From the NCBI GenBank assembly GCA_964565415.1, contig CAZMEX010000010.1, positions 1-64,000 on the forward strand: a stretch of DNA of 64,000 nt, read 5' to 3'. Below the pieces are notes generated by a model that saw nothing but the letters and a program-made list of their open reading frames with translations, did not search any database and had not been told where the DNA came from. Of this stretch, positions 1-8,528 are shown one piece after another (positions within the stretch are counted from its first letter, which is position 1; each line of letters starts with the position of its first letter). The stretch comes from JAIOSM01 sp964565415 (GTDB taxonomy: Bacteria; Desulfobacterota; Desulfobacteria; Desulfobacterales; Desulfobacteraceae). The position numbers and the translations under genes were made by a program.

Positions 1-53
1 CCTGTGACTTCAACCTTGTAAGGGTTGCACTCTCCCAACTGAGTTATTCGCCC
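1..53 (-). tRNA. tRNA-Val (anticodon TAC), cut by window edge
   Basis: Read on the minus strand, the 5' end is at 53 with acceptor arm GGGCGAA, then TA and a D arm (ACTC/GAGT with a GTTGGGA loop). The anticodon arm is CAACC-CTTACAA-GGTTG, giving anticodon TAC (valine), followed by a variable loop and the start of the T arm. The T loop and 3' acceptor strand lie outside the window. It follows lon by about 77 bases on the same strand and may be co-transcribed. Identification rests on the anticodon stem and loop and is secure even though the gene is incomplete. Confidence 0.93.
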
Positions 54-130
54 CATCTGTTAAACAGAGAGTTTATATCAAAAACAAGAGACTCTGTCAA
101 TACAAAACTATAAAGTTATTTATCCTAATA

Positions 131-2488
131 TCAATTTAGTACACATTTAATAACTTCATCCATATTTTCCACAAAAACAATTTCAAGCTGTTTCTTGATG
201 GATTCCGGCACATCTTCTTTTATATCTTTCTCATTCTCTTTTGACATAATAACTTTTTTTATTCCATTTGCATGGGCTGCCAGAAATTTTTCTTTTACAC
301 CTCCCACAGGCAATACCCTGCCCCTAAGGGTAATCTCGCCTGTCATGGCAATGGTTCTATCAATTTTCTTTCCGGTCAGAACCGATACAACTGCAGTGCA
401 TATTGTTATACCAGCTGATGGGCCATCTTTTGGGATTGCGCCTTCCGGGACATGGATATGTATATCAGTATCTTTATAAAAATTATCATCTATCCCAAGC
501 TCGCTGCTCCTGGATCTGACATAACTGACCGCAGCCTGGGCTGATTCTTTCATAACATCACCAAGCTTGCCAGTTACTGCAACATTACCTTTGCCCTGCA
601 TCTTTACAGCTTCAATGGTTAAAAGTTCACCTCCTGCCTGGGTCCAGGCAAGTCCATTTAAAACCCCGATTTTATCTTCTTTTTCAAGCTGATTATCTCT
701 GAATCTTTTCTGGCCTAAATATTTTTGGATCGATGTTGTTGATATCTTATTTTCTTTTCTCTGGTTTGTCTGAACAATTTTTTTTGCTATTTTTCTGAAC
801 AACGATGAAATTTCACGTTCCAGATTCCTTACACCCGCCTCCCTGGTATAGTGTTTAATTATGGATAAAATAGCATTTTTTGAAAAGGTAACATCAGACA
901 GCTCCAAACCATTCTCTTTCAACTGCTTTGGGATAAGAAAATTGCCAGCTATTTTCTCTTTTTCAGATTCAGTATATCCGGGGATATGAATAACTTCCAT
1001 CCTGTCCTGGAGTGGTCCAGGAATATTGTGCAGGGTATTTGCAGTGGTAATAAAAAGGACATCGGATAAATCATAATCCAACTCAAGATAGTGATCACTG
1101 AATTTTTTATTCTGCTCAGGATCAAGGACTTCAAGCAGTGCGGACGAAGGGTCCCCCCTGAAATCTGCATTCATCTTATCCACTTCATCAAGGCAGAACA
1201 CAGGGTTATTATAGCCGGTTTTTTTCAAAGTCTGAATAATCTTTCCTGGCATGGCACCTATATAAGTCCTTCTGTGCCCTCGTATTTCAGCTTCATCCCT
1301 CACGCCGCCAAGGGAAATTCTTGCAAAGGAACGACCTGTTGCCCTGGCAACAGATTTAGAAAGAGAAGTTTTACCCACACCAGGAGGTCCCACAAAGCAA
1401 AGGATTGGACCCTTAATTTTTTTTACAAGGGTTTGCACTGCAAGATATTCTAAAATTCGCTCTTTAGGCTTTTTAAGCCCGAAATGATCTTCATCAAGAA
1501 TTCTTTTTGCATCATCAATATGTTTTGTAACTCTTCTTTTTCTGAACCATGGGAGATCCAGTATCCAGTCAATATAATTTCTGACAACAGTTGCTTCTGA
1601 AGACATGGGAGACATCATTTTAAGCTTATCATACTCTTTTCTTATGGTTGCAGCAGCACTTTTAGGCAATCGTTTCTTCTTTATCCTCTTTTCAAGCTCT
1701 TTTACCTCCTGCCCGGGACCATCATCCCCCATCTCTTTCTTGATGGCGCGCATCTGCTCATTCAGATAATGTTTTTTTTGAAACTTTTCCATCTGGCTTT
1801 TAACCCGCCCCTTAATTTTCTGGGACATGGAAAAAACATCTGCCTCTTTTTTAATAAGCTGTAAAAGAAAAAACAATCTCTCTTCCACATCAAGCAAATC
1901 CAGAAGATGCTGCCTGTCTTGAATTTTAAAGGGCATCTTAATAGCCAATAAATCAGCATACCTGGATGGATCTGAGCTCTCCTGCCTTATGCTATCCATG
2001 ATTTCTCTGGAAAAAACACCTGAAAGCTGGGAATATTTTTCAAATGCTTCGGCAACTGTTCTCATTGCAGCCTCAGATATATTTTCATCCATGGGCTGAT
2101 CAATAACTGATATAACCTCAGCCATAAGAAAATCGTCTATCTCTTTTAAAACAGAGAGTTGAGCCCTGGCAATACCTCTTACAAGAATTTTTATTGTCCC
2201 GTCAGGAAGACGAAGAAGCTGTAATATTTTTGCCTTAGTACCTGTTTTATGGAGATCCTTCTCTTTTGGTTTCTTTGTATCAGGAGCTGTCTGGGTGGCA
2301 AAAAAAATTATCTTATCTTTTCCCATGGCATAGGAGAGAGCTTTAATGGATTTTTCCCTGCCGATAAAAAGAGAAGTTGTCATGTTGGGAAAAAGCACAA
2401 CATCTTTTAAAGGAACCATGGGAAACTCTCTTTTCTCTGTCCCGGAGCCGTCCCCTTCCTGGTTGAAAAACTTTGAAATGTTTATCAT
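131..2488 (-). CDS. lon: ATP-dependent protease Lon
   Basis: Cytosolic AAA+ serine protease that unfolds and degrades misfolded and regulatory proteins. The 785-residue length is normal for LonA. In order: an N-terminal substrate-binding LAN domain (from the VPLKDVVLFPNM segment near residue 25), a coiled middle region, an AAA+ module with Walker A GPPGVGKT near residue 366 and Walker B CLDEVDK near 431, and a C-terminal protease domain. The catalytic dyad is visible as Ser691 in the DGPSAG motif and Lys732 in GGVKEK. It is the last protein gene of the tig-clpP-clpX-lon series, 23 bases after clpX. No clear Shine-Dalgarno sequence precedes the ATG, so the exact start is less certain than the identity. 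Confidence 0.98.
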   Translation of the reverse strand: MINISKFFNQEGDGSGTEKREFPMVPLKDVVLFPNMTTSLFIGREKSIKALSYAMGKDKIIFFATQTAPDTKKPKEKDLHKTGTKAKILQLLRLPDGTIKILVRGIARAQLSVLKEIDDFLMAEVISVIDQPMDENISEAAMRTVAEAFEKYSQLSGVFSREIMDSIRQESSDPSRYADLLAIKMPFKIQDRQHLLDLLDVEERLFFLLQLIKKEADVFSMSQKIKGRVKSQMEKFQKKHYLNEQMRAIKKEMGDDGPGQEVKELEKRIKKKRLPKSAAATIRKEYDKLKMMSPMSSEATVVRNYIDWILDLPWFRKRRVTKHIDDAKRILDEDHFGLKKPKERILEYLAVQTLVKKIKGPILCFVGPPGVGKTSLSKSVARATGRSFARISLGGVRDEAEIRGHRRTYIGAMPGKIIQTLKKTGYNNPVFCLDEVDKMNADFRGDPSSALLEVLDPEQNKKFSDHYLELDYDLSDVLFITTANTLHNIPGPLQDRMEVIHIPGYTESEKEKIAGNFLIPKQLKENGLELSDVTFSKNAILSIIKHYTREAGVRNLEREISSLFRKIAKKIVQTNQRKENKISTTSIQKYLGQKRFRDNQLEKEDKIGVLNGLAWTQAGGELLTIEAVKMQGKGNVAVTGKLGDVMKESAQAAVSYVRSRSSELGIDDNFYKDTDIHIHVPEGAIPKDGPSAGITICTAVVSVLTGKKIDRTIAMTGEITLRGRVLPVGGVKEKFLAAHANGIKKVIMSKENEKDIKEDVPESIKKQLEIVFVENMDEVIKCVLN

Positions 2489-2511
2489 ATGATTATATTA
2501 AATTAAAAAGA

Positions 2512-3774
2512 TTAAGCTTGCTTTTTACTCTGCTCAAAAAGAAGAATCGGCTTTTCATGATGTAAAATAACCTCTTCACCAATAACACACTCTTTTACAT
2601 TTTGCTTGGAAGGGAGTTCAAACATAATTTCCAGCATTGCCTCTTCTAATATGGCTCTTAAGCCCCTTGCGCCGGATTTGCGTTTAACTGCCTGCTTAGC
2701 AATGGCATTAAGCGCTTCATCAGTAAACTGCAACTCAATACCTTCCATATTAAAAAGTTCTTTGTATTGTTTAATAAGTGCATTCTTTGGCTCTGTTAAA
2801 ATCTTCACAAGAGATTCTTCATTAAGCTCACCAATTGATGTAATAACAGGAAGTCTGCCTAGAAATTCCGGGATAAGTCCAAACTTTATCAAGTCTTCCG
2901 GCAGAAGTTTTCCTAAAAGTTCACCAATGTTCTCCTCTTTTTTCTCCTGGATAATTGCGCCAAAACCCATGCTTTTATTATGCAGTCTTCTTTCAACTAT
3001 CTTTTCTAAACCTGTAAAAGTTCCACCGCAGATAAAAAGAATATTTGTGGTATCAAGCTTAACATAATCCTGCTGGGGGTGTTTGCGACCGCCCTTGGGC
3101 GGTATACTTGCGACTGTGCCCTCAATTATTTTCAATAATGCCTGCTGGACACCCTCTCCTGAAACATCACGGGTTATGGAAGGATTATCACCTCTCTGGG
3201 ATATTTTATCTATCTCATCAATATAGATAATACCACGCTGGGCTTTTTCAATATCATAGTCAGCATTTTGAACCAGAGATAAAATTATATTTTCAACATC
3301 CTCGCCCACATATCCAGCTTCTGTAAGTGTTGTAGCATCTGCCAGCGCAAAAGGAACATCAAGGAATCTAGCCAGGGTCTGGGCTAAAAGAGTTTTCCCG
3401 CACCCTGTGGGACCTATGAGAAGAATATTGCTTTTTTCTATCTCAACATCTTCATCTCTATTTTGAAAAACTGAATTAAGGCGTTTATAATGATTATAAA
3501 CTGCAACAGCAAGAACTTTTTTTGCCCTGGTCTGTTCAATAACATAGTCATCCAGCTTATCTTTAATCTCTTCGGGAATTAAAAAATCAACAGATTCAGT
3601 TGCTTCGTTCAGTTTTTGCTTTTCCTCATCCTCAATTATTTCTCCGCAAAGCTTTACACACTCATTACAGATATATACGCTGGGACCTGCAATCAGCTTC
3701 ATAACCTCTTTTTGGTTTTTACCGCAAAAAGAGCAAAAATACTTATCAACTCCTGTTTTATCCTTTGTTGCCAT
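2512..3774 (-). CDS. clpX: Clp protease ATP-binding subunit ClpX
   Basis: AAA+ unfoldase that recognises tagged substrates and feeds them into ClpP. The 420-residue protein begins with a four-cysteine zinc-binding domain (FCSFCG, then ICNECVKLC). The Walker A motif GPTGCGKT lies near residue 120, the pore loop is GYVGEDVEN and Walker B is IYIDEIDKI. The ClpP-docking loop, usually IGF, reads MGF here (SMGFGA), a mild substitution. The start ATG is preceded by AAAGGAG lying within the end of clpP, six bases away, which implies translational coupling. Order and spacing match the standard clpP-clpX pair, so partnership with the adjacent ClpP is very likely. Confidence 0.98.
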   Translation of the reverse strand: MATKDKTGVDKYFCSFCGKNQKEVMKLIAGPSVYICNECVKLCGEIIEDEEKQKLNEATESVDFLIPEEIKDKLDDYVIEQTRAKKVLAVAVYNHYKRLNSVFQNRDEDVEIEKSNILLIGPTGCGKTLLAQTLARFLDVPFALADATTLTEAGYVGEDVENIILSLVQNADYDIEKAQRGIIYIDEIDKISQRGDNPSITRDVSGEGVQQALLKIIEGTVASIPPKGGRKHPQQDYVKLDTTNILFICGGTFTGLEKIVERRLHNKSMGFGAIIQEKKEENIGELLGKLLPEDLIKFGLIPEFLGRLPVITSIGELNEESLVKILTEPKNALIKQYKELFNMEGIELQFTDEALNAIAKQAVKRKSGARGLRAILEEAMLEIMFELPSKQNVKECVIGEEVILHHEKPILLFEQSKKQA

Positions 3775-3780
3775 TATGTA

Positions 3781-4398
3781 CTACTCCTTTGAGGATTCGG
3801 AAATATCTTCCATCTCTTTTCTATCAACTACAACACGATCTATCAATCCATAGTCTTTGGCTTCATCAGCTGTCATAAAAAAGTCTCTATCAGTATCCTT
3901 GGCAATTTTTGCAATCTTCTGACCTGTATGCAGTGATAAAATTTTATTTAAGGACTCTTTTATTCTTAATATCTCGTTGGCCTGGATCTCAATATCAGAT
4001 GCTTGACCCTGGGCTCCGCCTAAGGGCTGATGCACCATCATTCTTGAATTGGACAAAGAGAAACGTTTGCCTTGTGCGCCCGCTGCAAGGAGTACTGCCC
4101 CCATGCTGGCTGCCTGTCCAATACAAACTGTAGCAACATCAGGTTTAATATACTGCATGGTATCATAAATTGCCAAACCTGCTGCAACTTCACCACCAGG
4201 AGAATTAATATAAAAATTGATATCCTTTTCAGGATCCTCGGATTCAAGGAAAAGAAGCTGGGCTACTATCAAATTTGCAATCTCGCTGTTAACAGCAGAT
4301 CCTAGAAACAGTATCCTGTCTTTTAAAAGTCTTGAAAATATATCGTATGAACGTTCACCTCTGTTGGTCTGTTCAACAACCATTGGAATTAACGGCAA
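3781..4398 (-). CDS. clpP: ATP-dependent Clp protease proteolytic subunit ClpP
   Basis: Serine peptidase subunit that forms the tetradecameric degradation chamber used by ClpX. The 205-residue length is typical. The catalytic serine lies in GQAASMGA, the histidine in MMVHQPLGG, and the third residue is expected in the DTDRDFFM segment. The start is TTG rather than ATG: the N-terminus PLIPMVVEQT matches the family, and a strong AAAGGAG sits at normal spacing upstream. The gene lies between tig (24 bases upstream) and clpX (6 bases downstream) in one operon. Confidence 0.98.
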   Translation of the reverse strand: MPLIPMVVEQTNRGERSYDIFSRLLKDRILFLGSAVNSEIANLIVAQLLFLESEDPEKDINFYINSPGGEVAAGLAIYDTMQYIKPDVATVCIGQAASMGAVLLAAGAQGKRFSLSNSRMMVHQPLGGAQGQASDIEIQANEILRIKESLNKILSLHTGQKIAKIAKDTDRDFFMTADEAKDYGLIDRVVVDRKEMEDISESSKE

Positions 4399-4422
4399 TG
4401 TTTGACTCCTTTTTTTATTTAA

Positions 4423-5814
4423 TTATTTATCAGTCTCTTTTTCAGCCTCTTCTGTTTTCCCACCATCTTTTTTAACTGACTCTTTTTCATCAGCCTTTTT
4501 CTCGTCAGCCTTCTTTTCTGTTTCAGGCTCTTTTTCAGTAATTTTTCCTTTTCCAACAATGAGCTCCACTGCTTTTTTCTCAAGCTGTGTATGTTTATAA
4601 TTCTCCAGTTGGTTCTTATCCATATTAAAATAATTTTTAATAGCATCAATGGAAGTATTCATGCCCTTTGCCATCTCTTCAAAACTTTTATCCAACTCCT
4701 CTTCAGTCATCTCAAGATTTTCCTGCTCTATCAGCTTATCAAGCAACAGGTGTCTTCTTGCCTGCTTTTCAGCAACATCCTTATAGTTTTTTCTCAAGGA
4801 TTCCTTACTTAGACCAGCATCTTCAAGGGTTGTATTGTTCTGCATATAAGCTTGTTCTGCCTCAGCTATTATACCATTAAGCTCTGCTTCAACCAGACTC
4901 TCAGGAACTTCAAACTCATATTTTTCTAACAGGTTCTGAAAAATCTGCTCGCTCAACTCATGCTGAACTCTCTGTTCAATACCTTTTGACAAATTAGCAC
5001 GGATGTCATCTTTGACCTGATCAAGGTTTTCGTATTTACCAAGTTCCTTAACAAGGTGATCATCTTCCGGCAGCACCTCTTCATGTATCTCTTTTACTTT
5101 TAATTTATAAAGCACAGTTTTGCCGGCAAGTTCCTTATCTGGATCATCATCAGAATATGCAACCTCAATCTCAAGATCCTGTTCAGGAATTACTCCTGTA
5201 ATCTTTTTTGAAAACTCTTTTGGCATTGTATCAGTTCCAATTGCCATGATAAAATTTTCAATCTGTGGTGTTGGATCAAAAGGCTTACCATCAATAAACC
5301 CCTGATAATCGATCAAAACAAAATCATTCTCTTTAACGGCTCTCTCTTCTGTGACAGCCTGTTTTGATGCCATTGTTTTTCTGATCATCTGTATCTGGGC
5401 TTCAATTTCACCTTCAGCAACTTTATATTTTGTTTTGGTAAGCTCCATGCCTTCATACTCAATATCCTCAATCTGAGGCTTTACTTCAATTGCAATATCA
5501 AAACAATATGCTGATTCCGGGTCAAGCTCCGGCGGATCCATTTGAGGAGTTGAAACAATCTTCAAATCATAATCATCAATTGCTTTTTTAAATATCTGTT
5601 GAATAAGTTTTGGCAGGATGTCAGCGTGTACATCTTTTGAAAATTTATTTTCAAGTACTTTGCGAGGGACTTTTCCTTTTCTGAAACCCTTGACATCAGC
5701 ATTATTCTTCAACTCCCTGTACGCATTGTTCAACTCTTTTGCCAAAGTCTTTTGCGAAATCTCACAATTTAAGACTTTTTTTACCGAACTTTTATCTACA
5801 ACGTTAATCTGCAT
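4423..5814 (-). CDS. tig: Trigger factor, ribosome-associated chaperone
   Basis: Ribosome-bound chaperone and peptidyl-prolyl isomerase that meets nascent chains at the exit tunnel. The N-terminal domain carries the ribosome-binding signature GFRKGKVP. An FKBP-type domain follows (the DFVLIDYQGFIDGKPFD region), then the helical SurA-like C-terminal domain. I chose the ATG at 5814, giving 463 residues, because MQINV matches the family N-terminus and ACAGGA sits just upstream; an ATG at 5832 would add six residues. The last ~35 residues are a charged Lys/Glu/Asp tail with near-repeats of KKADEK, longer than in E. coli and probably disordered. It heads the operon with clpP, clpX and lon. Confidence 0.96.
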   Translation of the reverse strand: MQINVVDKSSVKKVLNCEISQKTLAKELNNAYRELKNNADVKGFRKGKVPRKVLENKFSKDVHADILPKLIQQIFKKAIDDYDLKIVSTPQMDPPELDPESAYCFDIAIEVKPQIEDIEYEGMELTKTKYKVAEGEIEAQIQMIRKTMASKQAVTEERAVKENDFVLIDYQGFIDGKPFDPTPQIENFIMAIGTDTMPKEFSKKITGVIPEQDLEIEVAYSDDDPDKELAGKTVLYKLKVKEIHEEVLPEDDHLVKELGKYENLDQVKDDIRANLSKGIEQRVQHELSEQIFQNLLEKYEFEVPESLVEAELNGIIAEAEQAYMQNNTTLEDAGLSKESLRKNYKDVAEKQARRHLLLDKLIEQENLEMTEEELDKSFEEMAKGMNTSIDAIKNYFNMDKNQLENYKHTQLEKKAVELIVGKGKITEKEPETEKKADEKKADEKESVKKDGGKTEEAEKETDK

Positions 5815-5957
5815 TTTGCCATCCTGTTTCAAAACTTTTAATATTAATATTAAAACTTTTATTTAAAAAATTTATAAAAAAATGTAATATATACTAAATA
5901 ATATATGAACTAAATATTTTATTCATAAGAGTACTAAAATAAACGCTAAATGCACAG

Positions 5958-6185
5958 GTGTCAAGATCATTGAATAAAGAAATTATTTCAGCAAGTTGTA
6001 TACTCCTGATTCTTCTACTTTCTCAACTGGTTTCCTTAAACGTATGCAATGCTGAATCAAAAATCAATACAAACAGAAAAATTATTATTTTTGACCCGGG
6101 ATATGGAGGGGAAGATAGCTGTATCACAATAGTTTCCAAGCTTAATAAAAAAAACTGTGCCTTAAAACGAACATCTTCAGCTTAA
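5958..6185 (+). pseudogene. Truncated N-acetylmuramoyl-L-alanine amidase remnant
   Basis: This 75-codon GTG-start frame encodes a signal peptide (hydrophobic core about residues 10-27, cleavage likely near CNA-ES). A segment IIIFDPGYGGED follows that resembles the opening motif of Amidase_3 enzymes (DPGHGG.D). The frame stops about 20 residues later, whereas a functional catalytic domain needs roughly 170 more. The zinc-ligand His of DPGHGG is Tyr here. After an A-run near 6150 another frame gives CLKTN...LKTVIPL before stopping, consistent with frameshift decay. It lies alone between tig (divergent) and the AOR neighbourhood. A short secreted peptide is possible, but decay fits better. Confidence 0.5.
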
Positions 6186-6271
6186 TAATTTATGCCATGA
6201 AACCGAGGCTGAAAACAGTCATCCCCCTATAGAGGACTCAGTATAGCATGGGAAAAATAATGGAGGAAATT

Positions 6272-7066
6272 ATGACAGCACCTGTTGCATATACCGCCTT
6301 AAAAGCATTGATCGAAAAATATGTTATGGATTATCCCAAGGCTGCCAATTCAAGAAATTTTTGGCGGGTTCCCCATGTGGTTACTGCAAAAGCAGATGAA
6401 CGCTTTGATATTTTACCAGAAATCGCAGCAGATGATCATGCTCTTCCCAGGGACCTTTTAAAAACTGCAAAAACCGTTATTGTCTTTTTTGTCCCTTTTG
6501 ATAAAGAGCTTGCCAAAGAAAATAATATAGGGGATATCCCTTGCAGAAACTGGGGTCTTGCCTATGAATCTACCAACTCACTGATCAATAGTTTGTGCGG
6601 GCAGATCAAGATCTTTCTTGGGGATGCAGGATACAATTCCGTCCTGATTCCTTCAACACATAACTTTAATTTTAAGACTCTGATGGCACGGTGGTCCCAT
6701 AAGCACCTTGGGTATATAGCAAATCTTGGTCGCTTTGGTGTTAATGCCCAGTTCATAACTCCATCTGGTTGTGCAGGTCGCCTGGGCAGCCTTGTTACAG
6801 AAGCTGAATTTGGTGACAACCCTCTGGTTGTTGAAAAGGAACTTTGCTTTTATAAAAATGGTTATAAGTGTTTGAAGTGTGTTGAACAATGTCCTGTGGG
6901 GGCTGTGTCTGCTGAAACTGGTATAGATCGACAAAAATGCTGGGCGCGTCTCAATTCCAATCTTGATAATACACAAGAGCTTGCAGGCCTTGGAAAAAAT
7001 ACCATGGTATGTGGAAAATGCCAGGTATTAATGCCCTGCAGCCTCAAAGTTCCAAAGATAAAATAA
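6272..7066 (+). CDS. 4Fe-4S iron-sulfur protein, epoxyqueuosine-reductase-like (COG1600 type)
   Basis: A 264-residue cytosolic protein whose C-terminal half carries cysteine motifs for two 4Fe-4S clusters: C-x2-C-x3-CP (GYKCLKCVEQCPVGA), a further Cys in DRQKCW, and CGKCQVLMPC near the end. The N-terminal half looks like the reductase-like domain found in QueG relatives. It is shorter than true QueG (about 340-380 residues), so tRNA modification is not established; many anaerobes have such double-cluster proteins of unknown role. The start at 6272 is preferred over ATG 6248 because GGAGGA lies five bases before it. It precedes an FAD oxidoreductase and AOR on the same strand, suggesting an electron-transfer role. 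Confidence 0.7.
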   Translation: MTAPVAYTALKALIEKYVMDYPKAANSRNFWRVPHVVTAKADERFDILPEIAADDHALPRDLLKTAKTVIVFFVPFDKELAKENNIGDIPCRNWGLAYESTNSLINSLCGQIKIFLGDAGYNSVLIPSTHNFNFKTLMARWSHKHLGYIANLGRFGVNAQFITPSGCAGRLGSLVTEAEFGDNPLVVEKELCFYKNGYKCLKCVEQCPVGAVSAETGIDRQKCWARLNSNLDNTQELAGLGKNTMVCGKCQVLMPCSLKVPKIK

Positions 7067-7137
7067 AATTTTTTCTTGCTTAAGATTTGATTAACCACTA
7101 TAGTCCCAAATTTTACAGGAGAGAAATACAAAAAAAT

Positions 7138-8424
7138 ATGGATAATAATATAACACATGGACTTTGGGCAGATACAGCGCCTGCACCACCGATCCTCTCT
7201 TCTTTCAAGGGAGAGAAAAAAACTGATATAGTAATTGTTGGCGGAGGTTATACAGGTCTGTCCGCAGCACTCCACCTTGCAGAAAAAGGCGTAGACACAA
7301 CTTTACTTGAGGCTGAGCAGATAGGATTTGGAGGGGCTGGCAGAAATGTAGGTCTTGTAAATGCTGGTCTATGGCTAATGCCTGATGATGTCGTAAAAAT
7401 TTTAGGGCAGGAGTATGGAGAGAGAGTAATTAAAGAACTTGGGAATTCACCTGACCTTGTTTTTGATTTAATCAAAAAGCATGAAATTGAGTGTGAAGCA
7501 ACCCGAAAAGGGACACTGCATTGTGCTCACTCATTGGGAGGATATAAAGCTTTAAGGCAGCGAGAAAGCCAATGGCAAAAGTTAGGAGCCCCTGTAAGGT
7601 TGCTGAGTAAAGAGGAGGCAAAACCAAAAATAGGCTCTGATGCTTTTTATGGGGCTCTTTTAGATTTACGGGCAGGGACAGTCCAGCCCCTTGCCTATGC
7701 ACATGGTTTAGCCCATGCTGCAAACAATGCAGGAGCTGACCTGTTTATTAAATCACCTGTCACAAAGATTGAAAAAAAAGAAAAAGAGTGGAAAATTACA
7801 ACAATGGATGGGAAAATTACAGCAAAGGCTGTTATCCAGGCATGTCAGGGTTACCCCAGCCATGGATTTAAAGAGAGCATAAAATCATTAATACCATTTA
7901 ATTTTTTCCAATTTGCAACATCACCCCTTCCAGATGAGATTCGAAGGACCATACTTCCCCAAGGGCATGGTGCATGGGATACAAATATGATTCTCTCTTC
8001 ATATCGTCTTGATGCCGAGGGACGTCTTGTGGTGGGAAGTGTTGGAAGTATAGACAGGTTTGGCTATGGGCTCCATAAAAACTGGGCAAAACGTACTATA
8101 AATAGAGTGTTCCCCCAGATTGATAATGTCAAGATTCAATATGGCTGGTTTGGCAGGATTGCCATGACCACAAATCATGTTCCAAGATTTCATGTTTTTG
8201 AAGAGGACAATATTTCCGTAACAAGCTATAATGGTCGCGGGATAGGTCCCGGAACTCTGTTTGGCAAATTAATGGCTCAATACTTTTTAAATGATTCTGA
8301 TGCTTTTAATTCCAATATACCATTGCCAGTATTAAAGCCAAAAAATATTATTACCCGGAGATTAAGGGGTCTTGCCTACGAGGCAGGAGCAAGGGCATAT
8401 CATTTTATTCAAAAGAGATTCTAA
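7138..8424 (+). CDS. FAD-dependent oxidoreductase, DAO/DadA superfamily
   Basis: Predicted flavoprotein oxidising an amine or amino acid, 428 residues. The N-terminal Rossmann motif GGGYTGLSAALHLAEKG ends in an acidic residue of the second strand (LLEAEQIG). The GAGRNVG segment that follows is typical of the COG0665 group, which includes glycine/D-amino-acid oxidases and PuuB-like enzymes. The conserved C-terminal GRGIGPGT loop is also present. The ATG at 7138 is the better start; a TTG at 7087 would add 17 unconserved residues. An AGGAGA precedes 7138 at rather long spacing. It lies 71 bases after the 4Fe-4S gene and 104 bases before AOR. Substrate unknown. Confidence 0.8.
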   Translation: MDNNITHGLWADTAPAPPILSSFKGEKKTDIVIVGGGYTGLSAALHLAEKGVDTTLLEAEQIGFGGAGRNVGLVNAGLWLMPDDVVKILGQEYGERVIKELGNSPDLVFDLIKKHEIECEATRKGTLHCAHSLGGYKALRQRESQWQKLGAPVRLLSKEEAKPKIGSDAFYGALLDLRAGTVQPLAYAHGLAHAANNAGADLFIKSPVTKIEKKEKEWKITTMDGKITAKAVIQACQGYPSHGFKESIKSLIPFNFFQFATSPLPDEIRRTILPQGHGAWDTNMILSSYRLDAEGRLVVGSVGSIDRFGYGLHKNWAKRTINRVFPQIDNVKIQYGWFGRIAMTTNHVPRFHVFEEDNISVTSYNGRGIGPGTLFGKLMAQYFLNDSDAFNSNIPLPVLKPKNIITRRLRGLAYEAGARAYHFIQKRF

Positions 8425-8528
8425 AAAAATAATGCTTTTAAAAAACACAGTTTGAGAATATGTACTTAATATTTGAGGTATGGTATTTTAGTGTATTCGA
8501 GTAACTCAGGTAATATAAGGAGTATAAA

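Noticed and set aside
5836..5855. Perfect 20-base palindrome TTTTAATATTAATATTAAAA upstream of tig
   Set aside because: Composed only of A and T in a very AT-rich region, where such dyads arise by chance; no second copy or T-run.
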